DNA of 51,828 bases from Asterionellopsis glacialis (Eukaryota; Bacillariophyta; Plagiogrammaphyceae; Rhaphoneidales; Asterionellopsidaceae): positions 1 to 51,828 of the forward strand of contig WKLE02000957.1 in assembly GCA_014885115.2 (NCBI GenBank), read 5' to 3'. Shown piece after piece: positions 22,703 through 33,803 of this stretch. Positions within the stretch are counted from its first letter, which is position 1. Each line of letters opens with the position of its first letter. Both the position numbers and the translations under genes were made by a program. The notes under the pieces are model-generated. The model did not search any database. It had not been told where the DNA came from and worked only from the letters and a program-made list of their open reading frames with translations.

Positions 22703-23356
22703 ATGGCAGCCCTACATGAAATCGCTGATGCTTACGCAGTCATCATTGAGCCCGATGAAGAGGAGGAGCAACATATGTGTAAAAGACGCCGACTGAACGA
22801 TGGTACTGAGTCTGGTTCGATCGAGAAGGATCAAGACATGGCACAAACTCTGCTGTCATTGAAAGCAGCCACGATCCCAGGCTCCCCCAAGGGTTGCGAA
22901 CCACTCTGTCATCCGCAAGCTTTCGAAAACATGACATCCCGAAAGTCCAAAAAGAGGTCTTCTGCTGTTGCTAGTCGTGGCAAACTTTCTATGGTTGACT
23001 ACGATGAAGTAGCAGCTATCTCGGAGGACGAACACGAGGAATCCTTTGTGACCAAAAAACGATTCAACCGAAAGATCGGATCGGTTGCAAATTACCGTCG
23101 CCTTTTGAACAATGATAAGTCATCGAGACCCAAAACTGGAGTTGCACTTCAAATGCCTATGCTTTTCAGGAGCTCATGGACCCCGAACAATGCTATCTGT
23201 AATGGGATACCAATATACGCATCGCCTATGACGAATGTGTTGGTGGCAAACAAGAAATCAGGTGAAGATTCTCTATTGTCATTCCCGCTTGGTCGTCCGC
23301 TACCACCCCCACCGCGTTTACCAAAACTTCGACCAGGACAGGTAGTACTTCCATGA
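22703..23356 (+). CDS. Small unknown protein with Pro-rich C-terminal tag, member 1
   Basis: Predicted 217-residue protein of no recognised family. The first ATG in frame is at 22703. Features are an acidic stretch EPDEEEEQ followed by a basic CKRRRL (possible nuclear signal), then MAQTLLSLKAATI, a second basic KSKKRSS, and a C-terminal GRPLPPPPRLPK. The gene at 27226 shares the same three elements in the same order (KKQCLRR, MAEALMALKSES, GQPLPPPPRLLK), so the two are paralogues. The PPPPRLPK end looks like an SH3-type ligand or a short docking tag; that is inference. GTAC repeats lie upstream at 21900-22290 and just downstream at about 23380. Confidence 0.65.
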   Translation: MAALHEIADAYAVIIEPDEEEEQHMCKRRRLNDGTESGSIEKDQDMAQTLLSLKAATIPGSPKGCEPLCHPQAFENMTSRKSKKRSSAVASRGKLSMVDYDEVAAISEDEHEESFVTKKRFNRKIGSVANYRRLLNNDKSSRPKTGVALQMPMLFRSSWTPNNAICNGIPIYASPMTNVLVANKKSGEDSLLSFPLGRPLPPPPRLPKLRPGQVVLP

Positions 23357-24277
23357 ACGAACAACATAAATTGAGAACACGGTACCTGGTACTCGCTAAT
23401 CTACACATACCATAGACGCTATCACTTGCACACAATTATATGTAAGACATAAACTAATAGACCACGATTCCAAGTTCACTCCCAAACATCACAACAAGTA
23501 ACATCACATTTTCTTAAAATTATTGTTTACATTGGACCTGCTTTGCATGCCATTTGTCGTTTGATACAATGTTGCTTGACAAAAGAGTACCTGATAAATA
23601 GAAATGATGGCAAACTAAAAGAACATTATTTGAGAGAACAGTAATTTCATAGAACTAACACCAGCAAAGTTTCTTCATCGCTGGCCAGACGCCTTTTCCA
23701 TGTTTTATTGACCGGTAGTCAACAAACAAAATTCTAACGAATAAATAAAATATGACCGATTTGCCTTTCCGTTCTCTAAAATAAGATCATCTAATCTGTG
23801 GCCCTCAGATCGTCACCAAACGAACATCGTGGAAAAAACACGCCCTCGTTGCCTATGCATCTTCTAATAGTATATGTATATCTCGTGAGAGGTGCTAACT
23901 CCTAACCCTCCCAAATAATCTGATGAAAGCCAATAACTCCTTAAAATGAAGATAAAGTATGTACTGTTTGCTTGCTACCTCTTAGTTATTTTCTTCTAAG
24001 TTTTCCGAGATGATTTACTTGTGTTTGCTAGTCCTAGTTTAGACCATGAAATAATCTAAAAATGTACCTATGATGCCGATGATACAGTCTGTATCTTGTC
24101 TTGTCCAAGAGGCCTGTGACCTTCTGTATGAGGATCCGTGCGAGCTTTCAGGAAACTATACTTTCACTTTTTAATGAATACAAGGACCCTCTCACCATAG
24201 CATATTATTCCTCATCAACATAGGCAAGCAGAAGGTGTCTGATGGCTAGGACCCCGGAGGCTTCTACGTAAAAAAAA

Positions 24278-24300
24278 AAAAGTAACCCCCCGTTACTTTT
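24278..24300. repeat. Perfect short hairpin with C5 loop
   Basis: AAAAGTAAC (24278-24286) and GTTACTTTT (24292-24300) are perfect complements around five C residues. It has a poly-A run on its left. It could be a terminator-like or foldback structure; no adjacent gene assigns it a role. Confidence 0.6.
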
Positions 24301-25723
24301 GGAATGGCCATCGGGTGTCCATTGCTTAAGTAAAAAAATAATGACGTCATCATTTGTCGTATAGGGTTCTGTCTGTCACACCCTCCTTCTTTGGAGAGTG
24401 GAAAAACCAAAAAGTACTAGTACCGTTTGGGAGTCCGCGAAGTTGGAGTAAAAAGTAACAAAAATATGTTATTTGCCATACAAAGTAAATGAAAAATGAA
24501 CAAAAATGGAACAAACAATTGTGTACAAGATGGCATCAATGTGAGCAGTGCGTATCAGATGATACCTTTGGATTCAGTGTCATTTGTAATTGGACAGGTA
24601 GACGTGTAAGCAGTATGTTGTATTAATCATAAAACTACTTACTTCTGAGAGAATGTGAAAATAAAATGTTACGTACTTGATTGATCCCTCCAACTGATGG
24701 AATTTGAATCCTAACAATCAATTCATGCAATACTTAAAACAGGATTTTGCACACAATCTGAAGGGGGAAAGAAAACCTGTAACCACACCAGTCACTACTG
24801 AACAGCATTAGGAAGTCCAGGCATCAAATTGCCACTCCAAAAAAGGGAAATGTATGCCCACTGACATCCCAGTTTTTAAAAAGACCTGGATGTTCACCAA
24901 AACTTGAAGTGGTGATTTGAAGTGGCAATTTGATCTCCGCCAACAAATTGCAAATTTTTCTCATTTGTTGTTGGCTGGTAGAATCTATACAAAGACATAC
25001 CAAAATGGCGCTGGTAGAATCCTACCAGTTCCATCTGGTATGTCCAAAAATGCAATGTTTCTCCTTTCGACAAAATTGAAAAAGAAGATTCCTTCTGGGA
25101 AACATCAAGCTACCGCATCAGATTTTTTCTATGTACCAGGTAATATCCTCGTACTACTACCAGGTATTGGACTACCACTGCTACTATGTAGTCTAGGTAC
25201 TGTACCACACAAGAAAAATATCAAGCAAGATACTAATGAGGACATTGAAAACAATCATCCTCACAATTTTGACCTAAAGAAATCAGGAAGAAGATGTTGG
25301 TTAACTGAGGCATCAGAATTGAAACTCACCTCTTGAGAAAAGAGATAGTAAGTCAATGAGCCACAATTAATGAATCCGACCTGTACCTCCAATTTTTGTT
25401 TTTTGTCTATTCTCGTGTGACAAGCTCTAAATCTTTAGATGACAACCAAGAATCATCTTCATCTTCATGGACATCATTGGTGTTAGTATTGTTTGGCTGC
25501 TACATCTTGATATTGTGAGAAAATGCTTGATTGTTGTGTGGTCATTGTCATCGCCGTTGCTGTGGACGTTGTCAAGTCATCATCATTAACATCTTTCTTC
25601 TCTTTTTTCTCTCTCTGTAAAAAGGGTTCTTACAAGATACAGTCCAGGTATTGTACTGCCTGTCAGGTGGTATGTATCTGTTGGCTGTCAGACAGAATCT
25701 CACTTTTCCAAAACGGATAAGAA

Positions 25724-25899
25724 GTTGGGCGCGCATTTGAGTTGTTGCAGATTTGCCCGGACACCAGTCATCAAATTCAAATGCAGGATCTCGTCAAATG
25801 CACGCCCAACTGCCAAAAAATGCTGCCACCCAATTATTGATTTACAAATTGGGAACAAGCGGGTGTGCATTTGAGTTGTTGCAGATTTGCCCGGACACC
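25724..25899. repeat. 33-bp direct repeats with an inverted arm
   Basis: An identical 33-base unit starting GCATTTGAGTTGTTGCAG and ending CCCGGACACC occurs at 25733-25765 and 25867-25899. Between them, 25793-25809 is the reverse complement of 25724-25740 with one mismatch (GTTGGGCGYGCATTTGA). This makes a compact direct-plus-inverted structure like a small foldback or MITE remnant. Confidence 0.75.
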
Positions 25900-26127
25900 C
25901 TATTGTGAAGTGTTTGCCAGCATGCTTTGATGCCTTATAAATAGTGGGGAATACTAGAGGAAAATAATCCCTATCCTTAGTATGTGGTCAACATGTTTAT
26001 CGCATAGGAAAATCCAAAAATCGGAAATTCGGTCGGCGGAAGGCATTTCTTCGCCGGGGTGATAACTGAGTGTTGCATCTCGGTTGGACCAAAACATCCA
26101 ACTGAGGTTTCAGTACCATGCCTCCGG

Positions 26128-26400
26128 GGTCCTCTGATGGCTTTAGCATCTCACGGTTGTTTTACAGATTGGGATGGCAATCACCCAAAAAAAATCCACA
26201 GACAAAAAGGATAACACGGACAAATATTCTTCTACTATTCAAATTTTTTTATGCGGTATTAGGTCCTTTGGTGGCTTTAGCATCTCACGGTTGTTGTTTT
26301 ACAGATTGGGATGGCAATCACCCCAAAAAAATCCACAGACAAAAAGGATAACACGGACAAATATTCTTCTACTATTCAATTTTTTTTTAATGCGGTATTA
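26128..26400. repeat. Two-copy tandem duplication, about 134 bp per unit
   Basis: Unit 1 (26128-26261) and unit 2 (26262-26400) abut directly and differ by a few substitutions, a three-base insertion (TTG) and poly-T length. Each begins GGTCCT and ends GCGGTATTA. The near identity suggests a recent duplication. No gene is seen inside. Confidence 0.85.
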
Positions 26401-27225
26401 AACATGTATTTACCAGGTATTTATGACTTCATAATATTTACACGTAAAACTGTAGGTCGAACCGAAGCGTAATTCATTTCCAAAAATACCTTGTATGCCA
26501 AATCTTTGTTTCAGATCGTCCCAGTTAGTGGCGTCCGACAAAACCGAGAGGTACCCTGTACCCAGGTACAGTACAGGAATCATTACCTGTACTTATTCTT
26601 CATTAGGTTTTAATATTACCTGTACTGTACTCTGTATGAGCTCGTATTGATGGAAAGAATTCTAATGACGTCAGGCAAATGTCAGATTGAATTCTTTTTG
26701 AGATCTTACTGTTATGGCTATAAGTGTAGTGATGTCCTGGTTATACCGTTACCAAGGACTACTTGGACTACGCATACCTGGTACCAGGTATGGCCCTAGG
26801 CCATACCTGGTACCGGTACCGGTACAACTAGTACCAGGCGGTTTGCCATCCTCAGACAAGATACACACACTTCTACCAGTTACAGGTAGTCCTACTTCTA
26901 CAGAGTTAAGGTACAAAATATACATACCTGGTACCAGGTACGGCCTGCATTGTTTCTGGAGGACCTAACGTAATGTACACGAACCGTTTTTAGGCCATAA
27001 AGTATAATATTAAAAATACATAGTATTAGGAAATACATGCAAAGTGAAGGAAGCAAAATTATTTCACTTTCTGTCTGTTGTTTCATTTCTAAGAAAACAA
27101 GAACGCCAAGAACATATCAAAAGATCAAGTTTTACCACTTCTACCTGATGAAGATCAAACTTGTAACCATGCACAAACGCATCCCTCACAACGGAAAGTC
27201 TCCATTTATAATCGAATTTAAGAAC

Positions 27226-27627
27226 ATGGAAACTCACGAAGAATCACCGAACAAGAAACAATGTTTGAGAAGGAGTAATGAAAGTCATCCAGCTTTGGAA
27301 CGCATGGCTGAAGCGCTGATGGCATTGAAGTCCGAGTCTTTTGAAATTCAAGAACCTTCTGGGAAAAGCCCTCTTCGAAAGCCTGAGCTTACTAAGAATA
27401 TCATGCCGGACAAAGCGAAATCATCAATAACTGTTCCATCTACGAGGATTGTCCAGAAACACACTCAAAGTGATATTTTTAGACTGAAAAGGTGCTTGTC
27501 CAAAATAGTGTCGCATCCAAGAACATCAGTGAAATTGAACCTCAAGAACCAGGCCTTTGCACCTAATGGTCAGCCATTACCTCCTCCTCCCCGTTTGCTC
27601 AAACGTGCGTGGGGAGAAACTGCATGA
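27226..27627 (+). CDS. Small unknown protein with Pro-rich C-terminal tag, member 2
   Basis: Predicted 133-residue protein from the ATG at 27226. The same frame is open upstream to ATGs at 27169, 27148 and 27037, so the start is uncertain. I chose 27226 because the basic and MAEALMALK elements then sit near the N-terminus as in the paralogue at 22703. It has KKQCLRR, MAEALMALKSES and a C-terminal GQPLPPPPRLLK. It is basic overall. A GTAC cluster (26555-26950) precedes it, as one precedes member 1. Its last 190 bases are duplicated downstream at 27663-27851. No function is known to me; nuclear location is a guess from the basic clusters. Confidence 0.6.
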   Translation: METHEESPNKKQCLRRSNESHPALERMAEALMALKSESFEIQEPSGKSPLRKPELTKNIMPDKAKSSITVPSTRIVQKHTQSDIFRLKRCLSKIVSHPRTSVKLNLKNQAFAPNGQPLPPPPRLLKRAWGETA

Positions 27628-27662
27628 GCAGTCCCGAAACTTGATAGTCTTTGATCATCGAT

Positions 27663-27851
27663 CAGAAACACACTCAAGGTTCTATTTGTAGACTAAATAT
27701 TTACTTGTCGAAAATATTGTCGCATCCAAGAACATTAAAGAAAACAAATCGTAAGAATCAGGAATTGAACCTAAAGGCTAGGATTCACCTCCTCCTCCAT
27801 GTTTACTCAAACGTCCGTGGGAGAAACTGCATGAGCAGTCCTGAAACTTGA
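27663..27851 (+). pseudogene. Decayed tandem copy of the 3' end of member 2
   Basis: 27663-27851 aligns by eye with 27454-27644 throughout, from CAGAAACACACTCAA to GCAGTCC-GAAACTTGA, with many substitutions and small indels. An indel puts the PPPP-coding stretch out of frame: a different frame reads SPPPPCLLKRPWEKL. The copy carries no start codon region and is best seen as a truncated pseudogene from a tandem duplication with a period of about 209 bases. Confidence 0.8.
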
Positions 27852-30019
27852 CGTTTTCGTATGGTGAATTTTTGTGATAGTGATTTGTTTATTGTAAAAG
27901 AAAATTTATTATTCTGTCAGATTTTCATCTATAGTATTTACTTGATTAGATCTGCATCTATAGCATAGAACGTTAGCAATAGCACAGTTGTAGAGGTAAA
28001 AGAAAATTTAGTATTTGGTTAGATCTGTATCTACAGCAGAGAACGTTCGCAATTGAGCTTGTTGAGGTGTCTTTGGAAATTTCTTTGCGGGAAAACTTCC
28101 TGCATTGCTGTTTCAAAGAATAGAGATGATGAATTAAATCTTGGCATGATAATTATTCAATAACGGATGGAGCCGACTGAACTCTCTCTGGTTAATAATT
28201 ATTGATATCGTGATCATGATGTTCTCTTCCTCTTCTCGGAGGAAAAGGCTTCTTTCTTTTTAAAAGTTGAAACGGCTTCTTTAAAAAACCCGTTTTACGA
28301 AACTTTACACGACACTGACACCCAATATCATCCCGCGTTACCATGTGTTCTTTGTTTCTAATTTAATTATATGAAAACCACATATCATATGTAAAAGGTG
28401 ATTTTGGAAATATTTTATAATTCGATCTTTAACTACAAATGATAGGATGACGTAATCTTCTTTTTTAGCTATGGAAATGATGACGTCGGTAATTTTTAGA
28501 CTACATTGATAAGTGGTACACTACTGTATCAATGATTGTGTCTCTCAGTTGACGAACAATGATTGACACCATCCAGATGGTGTAACATCGGTCATTTGGA
28601 ATTTCAACTTACTATTTTACTACATACAAAAATACCGTCTCGGAAATTGGTATCATCCGTGTAATTTCAAATCCTGAGAAATAGAAGAAGATAGAACTTC
28701 CAAAGTATTTTTGGGAACTTGAAGTTGAATCTTCTGATTTTACAAGGCATCACGTCGGAAGTTATCACTTGGAACTCTCCCTTTCACTGTAATTAGTATG
28801 GAGAGTCATGAAGTAGGGTTCAGCTCTCAGGCGTCTACCTTGTAATCGATTTCAAATTTTTTTTAAATATCCATTACGAGGGGCATATATATCATAATGT
28901 AATACATGCATTGGGAAATACACACATGTCTTTATTGCCCTGGAAGGGTGTACCTTATGTGTAAGATGTCGTTGGATCCTACAGCTTGCAAAAAGCAACG
29001 TCTTGCCGTCATTCAAAGAGTAAGAGCTCTTACATTTCATAAAACAATTTGACTAAGTATGAGAATTATTTTTGTTTTCTAGCCTGAAAGTAACAATATC
29101 CAAGGTACTGTACATACACAGCTGTAAATACTATAAACCTACTGGATATCTTCAGATGCATCTGAACTTCTCTCTCATATGAGAGAGAAGTTCAAATAAC
29201 AATAATTAGAAACGAGGATGATACTGTATGTTGTATCTTGGATTCTGTGGAAGAGAGACACCGCTGGCAGTATCATAAAATAGATATCTCTATCCTCCTA
29301 CCTGGCACATATTATAGTACAAATCAAATTCAATGATACATGATAGAGAATATAGAATCGATCAAATTCAACCTCCCTCACTAACTAAATAATAAATATG
29401 CCTCCCGCCCGCGTTCATCGGAGAAGATCTATTTCTGAGAATTACAGAGGTGATAGATGATAATCTCTCTTATTATAATATACACTCTCAATAAATCCTA
29501 GCAAGTTTTTGAAGTGACACTCTCAATAAATCCTAGCAAGTTCTTGAAGTGGCAGGAATAGTCCTACCTCTGCTGGTGCTGTACTGTACATATATGTAGA
29601 GATTGATGGTGTTTTGATTTTTTTGTGTGCCAGAGGCTATTCGTGTACCGGTAGGTTTTATTCTTTTATTGAAGTTTGGGACTGCATCTTTTGTATTTCA
29701 GAAGATTGTATACTATGATCATGTTTTTGATTTTAATGATGAGTTTTCTTTTGTAGACCAAAAATTTTAATTCTATTATTTTGGAGATTCCTCTTGTATT
29801 TTTTATGTTGCTTCTCACTACATTCTATTCAAGATTTTTCCCTGCTACTGTCTTTACACAACAACTCTGGATAAGGCAATTCATTATTGCGAATAAATGC
29901 ACAACTCTAAATAATTATTTCCAGGGATGGAAACAAAACTGTGGAGTCTATAGTTAAAAAATAAAAATAGAGACAGAATTCTATCTAAATACGTTTTGAA
30001 AAAAGTCTAAATCTTTATA
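27852..30019. other. AT-rich intergenic region with short duplications
   Basis: No gene is supported in 2.2 kb. A diverged duplication of about 45 bases occurs at 27934-27980 and 28011-28053 (shared TTAGATCTG and GAACGTT words). A 35-base tandem pair at 29482-29551 is listed separately. A perfect AACTTCTCTCTCATATGAGAGAGAAGTT palindrome-like stretch lies near 29165-29192. Otherwise I see only AT-rich sequence. Confidence 0.5.
29482..29551. repeat. Tandem 35-bp duplication
   Basis: 29482-29516 and 29517-29551 are adjacent copies differing by a single T/C substitution; each begins ACACTCTCAATAAATCC. It looks like a recent local duplication in non-coding sequence. Confidence 0.9.
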
Positions 30020-31057
30020 TTATTTTCCATCACCATTACCCATTGGATTTCCCAAGGCACCCGCAGCATTGGCACCACCAGCTGCGGCATCACCACCACC
30101 TCCTGCTACAGGAGGTCCAACAACTTGTAATAATTGCGTTAACCATTTTTGAACTGTAGCATCATTATGGAGAGCTGCAGAAAAGGTATTATCTCTCATG
30201 GACGCTGGTAAACAGGTTTTCAACGCCTCTCTGGCTCGCATATTGTCCGCCAATCGCAAAAAGCAACGAACGACATGTTTTAAAAGTCGTACACTTGGAT
30301 GAACTTGAAGCAATTGGACCATATTTGCCAACACGGTCGACACGGCAAAGAAACGTTCCGCTGTCGCACAGACATATTGCAATCCAGTTTCATCCAACAA
30401 TATCTTTTGTACTATAAAGGTTGCCACAGTCTTACTTAATTCGGACCCCGTTTCCATAATACGCAAGCACAGAGGAATAATTTCAGTATGCAAGAGGAAT
30501 GCAATCACATCGGTATCATCTACTTTTACAAGTGCACCAATCACACCCAAGGAGGTAAGACGCAAATATTCAAACGGACGTGATTTGGATTGTGTATTTA
30601 AAAAGGGATACAAATACAATGGGACATAAGCCGCCAAGAAGGGTGCACGTGTATCCGCATGAGAGGCTACACATTGCAACAAGGCCAAGGCATTGCATAC
30701 ACGATTCGATGCATGGGCAGTCAATGTAGGTGGCGTCAACAGGGGATAAATGGATACAATTTCTTGAAGCAAGGCTGCAACAGTTCCGGGTGAATGCCAC
30801 AAGATGGGAGCTAAATCGGAAAATGTTTCCCGTTTTTTGGATAATTCCAATAGCACAACCTCACGTTGATCAGGATTCGTCAATTGGAGTACCAATGGCA
30901 TTAATTCGTCCATTCCACCACTGCTGCTAGAAGCGCTCCCCACACCAGAAGCTGTGGATCCTGGAGTATTGGAACGTTGCAGTGTCGGTGTCGTCCCCGC
31001 AAGAGGATTTGATGCAGTTTGAGCTGCTACAGCGGCAGCTCCTGTAGATGTCGACAT
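30020..31057 (-). CDS. CNOT9: CCR4-NOT complex subunit 9 (RCD1/CAF40)
   Basis: Intronless 345-residue protein. After a low-complexity Ser/Thr/Gly N-terminus (1-48) comes the highly conserved armadillo-repeat CNOT9 domain (about 50-315). Typical wording includes [53 protein letters not shown] (quoted in part), [11 protein letters not shown] and [10 protein letters not shown] Gly/Ala/Asn tail ends the protein. CNOT9 docks on CNOT1 in the CCR4-NOT deadenylase and recruits mRNA-binding repressors, so it acts in cytoplasmic mRNA turnover and silencing. Length and domain are complete. The gene is divergently transcribed from NDUFS6 across 707 bases. Confidence 0.97.
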   Translation of the reverse strand: MSTSTGAAAVAAQTASNPLAGTTPTLQRSNTPGSTASGVGSASSSSGGMDELMPLVLQLTNPDQREVVLLELSKKRETFSDLAPILWHSPGTVAALLQEIVSIYPLLTPPTLTAHASNRVCNALALLQCVASHADTRAPFLAAYVPLYLYPFLNTQSKSRPFEYLRLTSLGVIGALVKVDDTDVIAFLLHTEIIPLCLRIMETGSELSKTVATFIVQKILLDETGLQYVCATAERFFAVSTVLANMVQLLQVHPSVRLLKHVVRCFLRLADNMRAREALKTCLPASMRDNTFSAALHNDATVQKWLTQLLQVVGPPVAGGGGDAAAGGANAAGALGNPMGNGDGK

Positions 31058-31764
31058 TTTGAGATGATAATAATATTATTAAGATCTTGTGGAATTTTTT
31101 TGTATTTAATTCTGGTAGCTATCTCTACGTTCCGTCCCAATCGCAATCTTTGTAAAAGGTTACTTCTCTAGAAACGGACCGCGAGTGGTGGTATCAAGGT
31201 GGAAAGGTCCCGTCACAATTGAAGCTATGTAGGTCCTGCTTCGGAGCCGCAATGCTCCAATATTATCGATGCGGTCTTGAACTGCGCTATTCTGGGTGTG
31301 CTCTACAAAGAGATGTGGGCGGCGAGTTGTTTGCACACGGGAACATCGGAGGAGTGATATGTACGTTTTATATACGTCTATTTCTGGTACTAAAATCTTT
31401 CAATCGAAACCACGCTTTGGGAATTGATCGGAACGTTGGTTGTTGCTTGTATCCTGCTACGTATGTACGTAGTCTTATGCGCGCGCATCGTACTAATTCT
31501 ATGCCGGTGGGACGCAGGCGTCAGTTGCTGGTTGTTGGGTTCCTGTGGGTGTGTTGTTGCCTTGCGCGCCTGTGTGAGTACAGGTCCCAGTTCTCTGAGC
31601 GATCGAGGGGTTATCTTCATCACGCATCAACGAGATAGACGACAGGGAGACAGCAGTGCTGTGCAGTACAGACAGTTGGTTGTTGTGTTTGTTTCACTCT
31701 TGGGATTGTTGTCAACGGTATCGTTCATCGATTCATTATTGGAGAGAATCTAAGAAAAAAAAAG
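31058..31764. promoter_or_regulatory. Divergent promoter region between CNOT9 and NDUFS6
   Basis: The gap between the two outward-facing housekeeping genes is relatively GC- and CpG-rich for intergenic DNA here and lacks GTAC clusters. Open frames inside it (for example 31219-31638) have no recognisable protein and probably reflect the composition. Confidence 0.45.
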
Positions 31765-32438
31765 ATGAGTTCATCATTGTCAATTGTAGCACGAGCAGTC
31801 TCTCGGACAACAGCCGTCCGAACTGGTGTAAGATGCCTTGGCTCTGTTGCAGCTCAAGGAAAACCCGATCCTTCCTTGGTCAAGAATAAAACAGACCATG
31901 TTCTTTCTCGTGAGAAATCTGAGGTATGTACTACTAACTATGGGTTTGATTTGGGGTGTGCGGTGTGCACACGCAAACTTACTTAAAGAGCCACCAGCAT
32001 GATATGTAGATGAGATTTTCAATGATACTATTATTCTTATTGTTGGTTGGTGGTGTCTGTTTAGCCACTACATACCAAAGTTGAATGGATGTTCTCACTT
32101 TTTTTCAAAAATAATTTGACGTAATGAAGGATGATAATTTATGTTTTAACCATTAACATTATTTTTGTTTCCTTTCTTTTCAACATTGTACTATTACTTA
32201 TAATCAACAACAACTACAATACTATGAACATTAGTACCTACTTGGAAAGCATAGATCTAATGCCTTGGACCTTGTGAACAAACAAGGTATTATTGAAGTA
32301 GATGGTGATATGGCTATTTGCGATGGAGGTGGAGGTGCTTTAGGACACCCTGTTGAATACATTAAGGTTGGACATAGGAATGGTGAAGCGAAAGAATGTA
32401 TTTACTGTGGATTAAAGTTCAAAAAAAAGGGCGACTAA
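31765..32438 (+). CDS. NDUFS6: NADH dehydrogenase (complex I) iron-sulfur protein 6, 13 kDa Zn subunit
   Basis: Two exons, 31765-31923 and 32235-32438, joined in phase 0 across a 311-nt GT-AG intron (donor GTATGT, acceptor TTAG), encode 120 residues. Exon 2 holds the zf-CHCC site that binds zinc: C82, H91 (ALGHPVEYI), C108 and C111 (CIYCGLKF). Exon 1 encodes an Arg/Ser-rich N-terminus (SIVARAVSRTTAVRTGVR) typical of a mitochondrial presequence. The subunit sits in the matrix arm and is needed for late complex I assembly. An alternative acceptor five codons downstream (GGAAAG) keeps the same frame, so the exact exon 2 start is slightly uncertain. Confidence 0.93.
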
Positions 32439-33803
32439 AGTGTTGTTGTTATTAAACGAGAGAGATACTGTAGCAAGCAACACTCTTCTAGACTATGTAA
32501 TTGCTTACTACACCTTAAAAACGAAATAAGAAAAAATGCATCAATATTACTTGATAATATTGATTTTGTAAACCAAGGCTAACCTATCTCGAGAGAGAGT
32601 GGCATAGTGTATTAAACAAAAAAAATTAGGATATGATACCACTAAAAAATGTGTACATACCCATTTACTGCGTTTTTGTTTTTATGTACTTTGTTGGAAG
32701 AGACCATCAATGTCCGACAGGATGCATGGGTCTTACCTTTTGTCTGTGACCGTACCACAGATGTCACCACCAAGTCCATTCCAAACAACGTACCCGTTTT
32801 TGCTATAACAAAGATTGATTGGAGGAATGTTTTATTTTGAAAAATATAGGAGAAATGTTGCTATTTTTTCTTTCTTTGGTAATTTCGATGCTGTTTTATG
32901 CTCAAATCACTACAAGAACAAGATTTTCGTGCAATGTGTCCTTGTAGATATTTGGTACATATTTCGCACACTCCCACTTTTGGCTGACTCTAGGCTCTAA
33001 ACTTTCTGTTTGAAGGTTTTATTCTTGTTACAATGGAAACATTTTTTTTCGAAAGCAACCTAGCATATTGAATATTAATGCCCTGCAGGATCACACCAGT
33101 AGGATGCGTCAGCGTCAGATGATGTAGTTACTTGCTTGCGTGTAGGTCCTAATACTAGGTCCTAATCAGATGTCTGCTCGTTAGTTTGTAATTATTTGCA
33201 ATCGATGAATGACTTGTTCAATTTCAACTCATTCTTGGCTAAAAAATTTTAGCTCCTGCGAATATTGTAACCTTCTTGTATGACTAGTGTGCGTGCCTAA
33301 ATGTTTTTGTCGATATGAAACATTTCCAAGTGACATTTTCTCGGATGAAGAATGTTAACCCTACTAAACTATCCAGCACCAATAATTGTTCTCACTTGGC
33401 ATCTCTCACCCAATGACCATTCTGCAAGAGGGCCGCTAAAATTCGTATCATCGTGGAAAGACACAACGCTTGAAACTGCTACTCGGATCCCATTCAAGCT
33501 AATCTAATTATAGCCTCGAGGTGAAGCAATAACTAAGGAGTTTCATTGTAATAAAGAAGAAAGCATGGTGGGTAATCATAACCAGAGGTTTGCACCTTTG
33601 GATGCAGGTTTTTCACCACAAAATTCCACAGCACTGTTAGACGAAACAAAATTGGTAATTTTAAAAAAGTACACTAGACTAATCTTATGATCTGTCTGAA
33701 CATGTAAGAACTTGATTCAAACTGTTTTTCCACGCAACTTGCACCATCACAAGGATTTACTCTATGACAATAAGCTTCGTATTTCTTTTGCTTTTTTTAC
33801 TTG
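32439..33803. other. Intergenic, no gene seen
   Basis: About 1.4 kb between the 3' ends of NDUFS6 and the convergent eIF5A gene. It is AT-rich with a couple of GTAGGTCCTAAT words near 33143-33165. Small open frames (32649, 32815) have no protein features. Confidence 0.5.

Larger units (their letters stand above)
23357..27225. other. Gene-poor intergenic region with several short repeats
   Basis: About 3.9 kb without a supportable gene. 23400-24270 is AT-rich and featureless to me. 24480-25500 is fairly CpG-poor and includes an open frame at 24917-25336 that I do not trust, since part of it is GTAC-type repeat. Duplications at 25724-25899 and 26128-26400 are listed separately. 26555-26950 is a dense GTAC cluster containing ACCTGGTACCAGGTA and CTGGTACCGGTACCGGTAC. 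Perfect TGACGTCA octamers occur at 24342 and 26666. Confidence 0.55.

Noticed and set aside
24917..25336. 139-codon open frame on the plus strand
   Set aside because: Its middle is GTAC-type repeat (CTACTACCAGGTATTGG) and it has no recognisable domain; likely accidental.
31219..31753. Plus-strand open frames of 109-139 codons
   Set aside because: They lie in the divergent CNOT9/NDUFS6 promoter, overlap each other in different frames and look like composition effects.
32649..33000. Short frames after NDUFS6
   Set aside because: About 60 codons each, no domain, and in AT-rich 3' flank.
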